A stretch of 5,205 bases of DNA, from positions 1-5,205 of the forward strand of contig CAZRDR010000068.1 in NCBI GenBank assembly GCA_964598995.1, in the 5' to 3' direction. This document shows positions 1 to 4,346 of this stretch, piece by piece. The stretch comes from JACROF01 sp964598995. Lineage in GTDB: Bacteria; Patescibacteriota; Microgenomatia; Levybacterales; UBA12049. Positions within the stretch are counted from its first letter, which is position 1. Each line of letters begins with the position of its first letter. The notes beneath the pieces are model-generated. The model saw only the letters and a list, made by a program, of their open reading frames with translations. It made no database searches and was not told where the DNA came from. The translations under genes and the position numbers were made by a program.

Positions 1-642
1 TCCACTCAGAGAATCTGAAGAGTGGCCTGCTCGTCCGACAAAAAGTCCTAAAACATACATAGGAAGATTTACGGCGATAAATCTCCACAACACTCCCCAA
101 AATCTTCCTCTCAGATATTCCCTACTCGTATGCAGAGCTAATAGTCCTGATTTCCCCTCACTGACCATAACATAGCGGAATAATAAGAACCAAGTCGCGA
201 ACATGAGTCCAGGGATAATAAACAGCGCTATCGCTCCAATATTAATTAACCCGACAATAATAGATGTGATAAGTAACGGTAGGACAAAGCGACGGGAATG
301 AGCGATAAAATATTTCATTCCTTCTTTTTTCTTCCAGTCAACGACAGAGAGGATAGCCGCACCATAAATCCATTGGCCAAGCCCTGCGATAACAAAAACT
401 GCGATGATCCCGAGTATAACTTCAAGTAGAATTACCTGAGCAGAGGCCTTTGCTCCGAGAGCAAAAAATAATCCAAATCCAATTCCACCTATGATAAGAA
501 CAGCTACGATAATGGCTAAAATCCCAACGATGCCGATACCGATCATCGTCCAAAAGCGGACTTTATAAATTTGCCATGCTTCTTTGGCAAGCGCTATCGG
601 ATCAGGAAGAGAGTGCGTTTGTACGGCTTTTTTCTCATTCAT
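1..642 (-). CDS. Polytopic membrane protein, DUF975 / GDPD-membrane-domain-like (C-terminus beyond window)
   Basis: An open frame runs from ATG at 642 to the left edge: 214 codons with no stop. After a short polar N-terminus comes an amphipathic stretch (PIALAKEAWQIYK, about 15-27). Strongly hydrophobic segments follow at about 31-61, 70-92, 118-135, 136-155 and 180-203, so this is an integral membrane protein with no signal peptide or catalytic motif in view. The block from about 144 (IPGLMFATWFLLFRYVMV) through SEGKSGLLALHTSREYLRGRFWGVLWR resembles the 'PG..f..W..f..yv..deG..g..AL..S..l.kGrww' signature of the DUF975 / glycerophosphodiester-phosphodiesterase membrane-domain group, whose function is mostly unknown. 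It lies downstream of rseP on the same strand but after 150 bp, with its own -10 box, so it is probably a separate unit. The start is chosen because the -10 sits 6 nt upstream. TTG codons at 660 and 663 are in frame but less likely. Confidence 0.85.
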   Translation of the reverse strand, partial: MNEKKAVQTHSLPDPIALAKEAWQIYKVRFWTMIGIGIVGILAIIVAVLIIGGIGFGLFFALGAKASAQVILLEVILGIIAVFVIAGLGQWIYGAAILSVVDWKKKEGMKYFIAHSRRFVLPLLITSIIVGLINIGAIALFIIPGLMFATWFLLFRYVMVSEGKSGLLALHTSREYLRGRFWGVLWRFIAVNLPMYVLGLFVGRAGHSSDSLSG

Positions 643-648
643 AGCTCG

Positions 649-657
649 AGTATAGCA
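649..657 (-). promoter_or_regulatory. Extended -10 promoter of the membrane protein gene, leaderless
   Basis: On the minus strand the sequence reads TGC-TATACT, an extended -10 (TGn) with a hexamer differing from TATAAT at one base. Only 6 nt separate it from the ATG at 642, so initiation about 7 nt after the hexamer would fall on the A of the start codon. No convincing -35 is present (TTCCTT at 17-nt spacing), which fits an extended -10 promoter. No Shine-Dalgarno sequence precedes the ATG. The leaderless reading is inferred from spacing only. Confidence 0.5.
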
Positions 658-690
658 CAACAAATATACTAAAGGAAAAAGAGCAGCGCC

Positions 691-792
691 GGTCTCGCAT
701 AGCGAGATCGAATTTACTTCGAAGGCGTGTCGAGAGCGGAACAGAGTGAGCTCGCTTGCTTGACAAGCGCGTGAAGTAGTTTTGTCTCGAGA
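691..792. repeat. Intergenic block of nested inverted repeats between rseP and the membrane gene
   Basis: The 150-bp gap 643-792 holds no gene. Most of it is inverted repeats. A compact hairpin has TCTCGC (693-698) and GCGAGA (702-707) around ATA, extended by a G-T and a G-C pair. A second has CGCTTG (753-758) and CAAGCG (764-769) around a 5-nt loop. TCTCGAGA (785-792) is an 8-bp palindrome directly after the rseP stop. A larger imperfect stem is possible: CGAGA 703-707 with TCTCG 785-789, ACTTC 716-720 with GAAGT 773-777, and TGTC 728-731 with GACA 762-765. That stem competes with the first hairpin for 703-707. No arm is followed closely by a T-run, so it is not a textbook terminator. It could be a dispersed REP-like repeat, an mRNA-stabilising structure or a processing site. 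Confidence 0.55.
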
Positions 793-1974
793 TTATAAAA
801 AGAATTGGAAGATATCTTTAAAAGTAACTAAGACTATGAGAAAAAGTAACACAGCCATACCGATCGTATGTGCTAGCGTCTCGTATTTAGGATTTACTTT
901 TTTACCAAATATTCCCTCAATTAAAATAAAGAACAAGCGTCCCCCATCGAGCGCTGGAATTGGCAGAACATTAAAAAATGCTAATGAGATCGAGAGGATG
1001 CCTGCTAAATTAAGCAGCTCTAGAACTCGTTCCTTAATATCTGGAATTTGAACGATAGTACCAACGACTGAATAAATCCCAACAGGACCTGACACACCTT
1101 GACTTAACCCAGTCGCATCATGCTGTTTGATCGCAGAACGAACGAGCTCTCCGATAAGGTCAAAATTGTAGACGAGCAGATTGGCTGGATGCGTGATACC
1201 TGAGAATATTTTCTGAACTGGAGTTTTATAATCCAGCACAGCTGTACTCATACCAAAGAGACTAACGCCGATTGCACCTTGGCCTTTTGGCGGATTAACT
1301 CGAGGAGTCAGTGTCTTAGTTATGGTTTTATTTGATTTCGGATCGGTGAAAGTTAACTGAACTGGCTTACCAGCAGACTCTTTAACAATATGTGTAAATT
1401 GATCAGAAGATGTAATCTGTTGCTGATTAATCGAGACCAGACGCGCAAGAGGCGGGATGCCTACCTTCGCTGCTGGTGAATCTTTAGAGACTTCAGCGAC
1501 CGTAATAGCTGTCTTTTCTGACTGGGTAACGCCGAAGAATGAGTGCTTACTTAATAGTGGAAGTTCGACATGAAACCCTGCGACGAACATGTAAGTATAA
1601 AAAATCAGAATCGCAAGAAATGTATTCATCATGACTCCTGCGAATACGACCATGGCTCGTTGCTTCCATGGTTTAGCGAAAAATGCTCGATTTTTCTCAG
1701 ATTTACTGACTGATTTTTCTTCTTTCGTACTCGTGGTTACTTTGCCAGAGCCGGCATCATCCTCGCCATACATTTTGACAAAGCCACCAATTGGCAGCCA
1801 GTTAATTGAGTAGATAGTCTCGCCTTTTTTCACTCCCCACAGCCTAGGCGGCAGACCAAAGCCGAACTCCTCGACCTTTATGCCGTACTTGCGTGCAAAG
1901 AGAAAATGACCTAACTCGTGAATCAGGACGAGGACTGAAAGCATGACGAGGAAAATTAGAAGCGTTACTAGCAT
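793..1974 (-). CDS. rseP: RseP-type site-2 intramembrane zinc metalloprotease (peptidase M50)
   Basis: A 393-residue M50 protease that cleaves transmembrane substrates within the membrane, classically anti-sigma factors and leftover signal peptides. The first membrane segment (about 3-25) holds the zinc motif HELGH (H19, E20, H23). It is followed by the family GFG..PPRLWG stretch (about 38-47) and by PIGGFVKMYGED (61-72). A second membrane segment lies at about 105-132. A single PDZ domain spans about 155-225, including SPAAKVGI and a G.GAIGVSL strand. The third metal-ligand motif NVLPIPALDGGR (335-346, D343) lies in the next membrane region, and a last helix covers about 368-388. All catalytic residues are present. 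E. coli RseP (about 450 residues) has two PDZ domains; this shorter single-PDZ form is common in other bacteria. The start is supported by an in-frame stop at 1986-1984, inside the -10 box. Substrates cannot be inferred, as no anti-sigma gene is in view. Confidence 0.95.
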   Translation of the reverse strand: MLVTLLIFLVMLSVLVLIHELGHFLFARKYGIKVEEFGFGLPPRLWGVKKGETIYSINWLPIGGFVKMYGEDDAGSGKVTTSTKEEKSVSKSEKNRAFFAKPWKQRAMVVFAGVMMNTFLAILIFYTYMFVAGFHVELPLLSKHSFFGVTQSEKTAITVAEVSKDSPAAKVGIPPLARLVSINQQQITSSDQFTHIVKESAGKPVQLTFTDPKSNKTITKTLTPRVNPPKGQGAIGVSLFGMSTAVLDYKTPVQKIFSGITHPANLLVYNFDLIGELVRSAIKQHDATGLSQGVSGPVGIYSVVGTIVQIPDIKERVLELLNLAGILSISLAFFNVLPIPALDGGRLFFILIEGIFGKKVNPKYETLAHTIGMAVLLFLIVLVTFKDIFQFFL

Positions 1975-1982
1975 GAATAATG

Positions 1983-2010
1983 ATTATAGCATTGTACCAG
2001 CTAAGAGCAA
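1983..2010 (-). promoter_or_regulatory. rseP promoter, extended -10, leaderless, with its -35 in the repeat array
   Basis: On the minus strand a perfect TATAAT (1988-1983) is preceded by TGC, an extended -10. TTGCTC (2010-2005) lies 16 nt upstream as a plausible -35. Eight bases separate the -10 from the ATG at 1974, so the predicted mRNA begins within 1-2 nt of the start codon, and there is no Shine-Dalgarno site. The -35 hexamer spans the junction of the first two 7-nt units of the left array of the S23 cassette, so cassette DNA appears to form part of this promoter. Confidence 0.6.
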
Positions 2011-2027
2011 AGGGCGGAGAGCTAAGA
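2000..2027 (+). repeat. Left heptanucleotide array, 4 degenerate tandem units (GCNNAGR)
   Basis: Four consecutive 7-nt units on the plus strand fit GCNNAGR: GCTAAGA at 2000, GCAAAGG at 2007, GCGGAGA at 2014 and GCTAAGA at 2021. A decayed fifth position follows at 2028 (GCTTTTT). The fourth unit, read on the minus strand, supplies the TAG stop (2024-2022) of the four-helix-bundle gene. The array also contains the likely rseP -35. It is inverted relative to the array on the other side of the gene. Confidence 0.7.
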
Positions 2028-2378
2028 GCTTTTTAGCTTGTGTTGGAAAGCTCTTATACGCCTCGCTAACAATTCTGCTTTCTCATAGTAGAAAGCCCTC
2101 TCTTCTTCACTAATATAGTTTTGTTCTTTCGCTATCTGCAAATGCGAAACAGATTCGTATGTCGATTTAATTGAGATTTCAAGATAATGAGCAAAGTCTC
2201 TATTTGATGAACTTCCGGAGCCTTCGGCAATGTTCGCTGCAATAGAACCAGAACATCGTCTTAATTGATCGGTTAAAGAAAAAAGTTCATGTCGGGGGAA
2301 TTTCTGTGTAAGCGAATAAATCTCACTTGCATATCGAATTGCCTCATTCCATATATCAAGTTTCTCAAATCTGAACAT
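2022..2378 (-). CDS. Four-helix-bundle protein, S23 / 23S rRNA intervening-sequence family
   Basis: A 118-residue protein, the usual size for the TIGR02436-type four-helix-bundle family found in 23S rRNA intervening sequences and as free genes. The closest known structural relatives are Avd-like accessory proteins of diversity-generating retroelements. Family landmarks in order: FEKLDIWNEAIRYA (4-17), the KFPRHELFSLTDQLRR helix start (26-41), SIAANIAEGSGSSSNRDF (45-62) and HYLEISIKSTYE (64-75). A charged C-terminal helix covers about 91-116. No catalytic motif or signal peptide is visible; the biochemical role of the family is unresolved, with RNA or nucleic-acid binding suspected. The start is set by an in-frame TAG at 2396-2394. 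There is no Shine-Dalgarno site: the ATG directly abuts the upstream repeat array. Expression probably depends on read-through from frr. The stop codon lies inside the downstream array. Confidence 0.9.
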   Translation of the reverse strand: MFRFEKLDIWNEAIRYASEIYSLTQKFPRHELFSLTDQLRRCSGSIAANIAEGSGSSSNRDFAHYLEISIKSTYESVSHLQIAKEQNYISEEERAFYYEKAELLARRIRAFQHKLKSS

Positions 2379-2413
2379 AGTCTGCTCTCTGCCCTATGCT
2401 CTACGCCCTATGC
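2379..2413 (-). repeat. Right heptanucleotide array, 5 degenerate tandem units (GCNNAGR)
   Basis: Read on the minus strand, five 7-nt units run directly into the start codon of the four-helix-bundle gene: GCATAGG from 2413, GCGTAGA from 2406, GCATAGG from 2399, GCAGAGA from 2392, and the diverged GCAGACT from 2385, followed at once by ATG. The first four fit GCNNAGR, the same consensus as the left array in opposite orientation. The array fills the whole gap between the frr hairpin and the gene and so makes up its 5' untranslated region. Confidence 0.7.
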
Positions 2414-2446
2414 AAAGAATCAGAGCTGTAACAACTCTGATTCTTT
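2414..2446 (-). terminator. Perfect 12-bp hairpin overlapping the frr stop codon, probable (damaged) terminator
   Basis: CTCTGATTCTTT (2435-2446) and AAAGAATCAGAG (2414-2425) on the plus strand form a perfect 12-bp inverted repeat around a 9-nt loop. It includes the last codons and TGA stop of frr. In the frr direction the second arm ends TTCTTT and then passes straight into the repeat array (GC), so the U-tract is short. The opposite arm is preceded by five A's, suggesting an originally longer symmetrical A/T-flanked terminator. On the plus strand the tail reads TTCTTTTTG, so termination of antisense transcripts is also possible. Confidence 0.55.
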
Positions 2447-2977
2447 TTGTTTGCCTAAGTTATCGATCGTTGCGATCGTGTCATCGACTATTTTCTGGAC
2501 TTCCTTTTCGAGACGATTTTTATCATCTTCTGAGATAGCTTTATCATCAAACTGTGATTTAACCTCAGCCATTGCCTCATGACGTGCCTGTCTGACCATA
2601 ATGCGGCCATTCTCTAACTTATGATTCATCATCTTAATAAGTTCCAGACGTCTTTCCTGAGAAAGTGGCGGGATATTGATACGCAGGACATGTCCATCAT
2701 CGACAGGATTTAAGCCAGTACCCGCTTCGACAATTCCTTTGCGGATATCGTCTCGAGTCGACTGATCAAAAGGGGTAATCACGATTGTCTGTGCATCTGA
2801 GGCCGCTATCGTTGCTAGCTCGAGAACTTTTAATTTAGTGGAACCGCCATAAGTAACGATTGAGATATTTTCGACGAGTGTCGGAGTTGCCCGTCCAGTA
2901 CGAACAGTATTGATATCGGCTTTGATGAGGTCGAGAACTTTTTGGATTTGCTCTTTAAGCTTTGGTATTGCGTCCAT
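2420..2977 (-). CDS. frr: Ribosome recycling factor
   Basis: RRF acts in the cytoplasm with EF-G to split post-termination 70S ribosomes and free tRNA and mRNA. The protein is 185 residues, the same length as the E. coli factor. Family landmarks: NTVRTGRATPTLVENI (23-38) in the first long helix and loop; the small beta domain with ITPFDQSTRDDIRKGI (67-82), GLNP (88-91) and LRINIPPLSQERR (98-110); and the closing helices with VRQARHEAM (128-136), ISEDDKNRLEKEVQK (148-162) and the KE.ELL C-terminus. An in-frame TAG at 2998-2996 and a TATAAT 10 nt before the ATG support the start. There is no Shine-Dalgarno site. It is the first gene of the minus-strand block and diverges from the arginine deiminase gene. 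Its 3' end folds into a strong hairpin, so the C-terminal codons also act as a transcription signal. Confidence 0.97.
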   Translation of the reverse strand: MDAIPKLKEQIQKVLDLIKADINTVRTGRATPTLVENISIVTYGGSTKLKVLELATIAASDAQTIVITPFDQSTRDDIRKGIVEAGTGLNPVDDGHVLRINIPPLSQERRLELIKMMNHKLENGRIMVRQARHEAMAEVKSQFDDKAISEDDKNRLEKEVQKIVDDTIATIDNLGKQKESELLQL

Positions 2978-2987
2978 ATTGGATTTG

Positions 2988-2993
2988 ATTATA
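2988..2993 (-). promoter_or_regulatory. -10 box of frr, nearly leaderless
   Basis: A perfect TATAAT on the minus strand lies 10 nt before the frr ATG, predicting an mRNA leader of about 3-4 nt. The spaced position upstream (TTTTAA at 17 nt) is a poor -35, but an A/T-rich run (T8 at 3005-3012 on plus, followed by A4) lies just behind and could act as an UP-like element. No TGn extension is present. Confidence 0.5.
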
Positions 2994-3046
2994 CTCTACT
3001 TCAATTTTTTTTAAAAGACATAATAAGAGATGGAATACTTTGTCTA

Positions 3047-3075
3047 TTGACATTAGCTGAGTCCAGGTGTATAAA
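3047..3075 (+). promoter_or_regulatory. Strong sigma70-type promoter of the arginine deiminase-argS operon
   Basis: A perfect -35 TTGACA (3047-3052), exactly 17 nt of spacer and TATAAA (3070-3075) form a near-consensus housekeeping promoter. The predicted start near 3082 gives a leader of about 14 nt with no Shine-Dalgarno sequence before the ATG at 3097. No ArgR-type operator is recognisable in the 119-bp divergent region 2978-3096, so nothing here suggests arginine control. Confidence 0.8.
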
Positions 3076-3096
3076 CCGTTCTAACCAATAAGCTAT

Positions 3097-4344
3097 ATGC
3101 CTCCCGAGCAGTCTACTCACTCGCTGCCACCTCAAAACGGAGAATCAAAACCCCGTCTTTCACTAGGTATTTACAATGAACTCGACCGACTGAAACAAAC
3201 TACCACCTGGGGTCCCGTTGGGGCTGAAGCGGTTCTTGCATCACTTTACCCCACAGATGTTTCCCTCTTTTATGACGATATGAATGTTCTAAGAGCGCGC
3301 GAAGAAGGACTTAAATATTCTAGATTCTTAGAAAGTAATGGTGTTCAGGTAGTACAGGTTAGGGACACACTCGCCGGCTTACTGCCGGTTGATCATCTTG
3401 ATCACAAAGGAGTTAGGCATGGAATTGTTGCAAAAGCTCGTCATATTGCGAGAGCTTATGGCTCTACCATCCATGATGACGTATATAACGGTAGACCAGC
3501 GGAAGATGTAGCGTTAGAACTACTTGAAGCTGACGTAGCAAGATATGGCGAAGGACCAGCTTTGGCTCTTAATGAAGCATTAAGCCTTGCTCAAGATCTC
3601 CCATTAGGTAATGCTATTTACTCGCGAGATCAAATGAATGTCCTGCTTGATACCAGAGTTGTGTCACGTATGGCACGCGAAATTCGTAAGCCTGAAGTCG
3701 CACTTTATGAGAGAGCGTATGATGAACTCCTTGGCGAACACTCAAAAATTGAGTTACCTGAAGGAGAGACTTTTGAAGGTGGAGATGCTTACATCTATAA
3801 CAACACTGTCTATATTGGAGTAGGTACTAGGACTACTATGGGTGCAGCAGTAGCGATTTATGAACAATTGAGAGAAAAGCTTAATGAACGAGACATGAGA
3901 TTCGCGATTGTTGAAGATGTAGTCTATAAGGACTTGCCTCCTGAAGAGCAACAACAATCTATGCATTTAGATACTTTTTCTGGTCCTATTGGAGACAAAC
4001 AAATAGCTGTCTGCCTCGAAGAAGCAGAAAAACGTGAAGTAAAATTCCTGGGTAGTGATGATGAGGGGAAAACTATCGTCAATCATACCTTTATGAATTT
4101 TATTGAGCATCTTAAAGCAGAAGGAAATAACATTTACGTGATTCCAAAAGCAGAACAATACGAATTTGGTTGTAACTTTCTCATGCTTGATGACCAAAAT
4201 GTTGTCCTTCCACTAAAAACAAATATATCCACGAATATGGTATTAGAAGAGGCAGGTAAAGACCTACACTTTGTCGATCTTTACCAGACAACACGTGGAT
4301 ACGGCGCAGCCCATTGCATAACTGGCCAGCAAAGGAGAGAATAA
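3097..4344 (+). CDS. arcA: Arginine deiminase-family enzyme (guanidino-group modifying)
   Basis: Predicted cytoplasmic enzyme that hydrolyses L-arginine to citrulline and ammonia, the first step of the ADI pathway (arcA, then ornithine carbamoyltransferase and carbamate kinase), which can yield ATP. The 415 residues fit the family (about 400-420). After a polar, proline-containing tail (1-20) comes the ADI N-terminal pattern: YNELDRL (26-32), then LFYDD (57-61). Catalytic motifs lie in the right order: GNAIYSRDQ (N172, D178), FEGGD (E227, D230), R245 in GTRTT, MHLD (H290, D292) and the nucleophile C407 in RGYGAAHC near the C-terminus. RDQ replaces the usual RDP, and CITGQQRRE differs from typical CM(S/T)xP endings, so a different guanidino substrate is possible. 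An in-frame TAA at 3082-3084 fixes the start. argS follows after 2 nt. No other arc genes are in view. Confidence 0.85.
   Translation: MPPEQSTHSLPPQNGESKPRLSLGIYNELDRLKQTTTWGPVGAEAVLASLYPTDVSLFYDDMNVLRAREEGLKYSRFLESNGVQVVQVRDTLAGLLPVDHLDHKGVRHGIVAKARHIARAYGSTIHDDVYNGRPAEDVALELLEADVARYGEGPALALNEALSLAQDLPLGNAIYSRDQMNVLLDTRVVSRMAREIRKPEVALYERAYDELLGEHSKIELPEGETFEGGDAYIYNNTVYIGVGTRTTMGAAVAIYEQLREKLNERDMRFAIVEDVVYKDLPPEEQQQSMHLDTFSGPIGDKQIAVCLEEAEKREVKFLGSDDEGKTIVNHTFMNFIEHLKAEGNNIYVIPKAEQYEFGCNFLMLDDQNVVLPLKTNISTNMVLEEAGKDLHFVDLYQTTRGYGAAHCITGQQRRE
4333..4339 (+). promoter_or_regulatory. Shine-Dalgarno site of argS
   Basis: AGGAGAG lies at the end of the deiminase coding sequence; its GGAG core (4334-4337) is 9 nt before the ATG at 4347. 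It is the only strong ribosome binding site in front of a gene in this window, and it belongs to the one gene that must be translated from inside a polycistronic mRNA. It supports 4347 as the argS start over the internal ATGs at 4401 and 4470. Confidence 0.8.
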
Positions 4345-4346
4345 CT

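Larger units (their letters stand above)
2000..2413 (-). mobile_element. Candidate insertion cassette: S23 gene bounded by inverted heptad arrays
   Basis: The roughly 414-bp block consists of array, single gene and array, with almost no spare sequence. The best-matching parts of the arrays, 2007-2022 (GCAAAGGGCGGAGAGC on plus) and 2399-2384 (GCATAGGGCAGAGAGC on minus), form imperfect terminal inverted repeats with 14 of 16 matches. The block sits between frr and rseP, genes often near each other in bacteria. Its right edge touches the frr hairpin arm at 2414 and its left edge reaches into the rseP promoter. No transposase is encoded and no clear target duplication is visible, so movement would need a factor supplied elsewhere. 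Alternatives are a passively inherited gene with repeat-slippage flanks, or an RNA-level element related to 23S rRNA intervening sequences, which also encode S23 proteins. Confidence 0.4.

Noticed and set aside
782..1051. Plus-strand open frame of 89 codons
   Set aside because: It is antisense to the 3' end of rseP, whose catalytic motifs are unmistakable. It has no ribosome binding site and no recognisable family features.
2000..2413. CRISPR-like array
   Set aside because: Units are only 7 nt, contiguous and without unique spacers; the two arrays are in opposite orientation around a coding gene.
2420..2422. UGA recoding (UGA as Gly) at the frr end
   Set aside because: frr ends at the normal family length there, and no in-frame UGA occurs in about 1,600 codons of the other genes, so UGA is best read as a stop.
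3005..3016. T8 run followed by A4 as an intrinsic terminator
   Set aside because: No stable GC stem precedes it on either strand, and it lies in a divergent promoter region where no transcript should end.
3097..4344. Assignment of the deiminase as agmatine deiminase or dimethylargininase
   Set aside because: The N-terminal LF.DD region, the total length and the position of the Cys eight residues before the C-terminus fit arginine deiminase better, though substrate is not proven.
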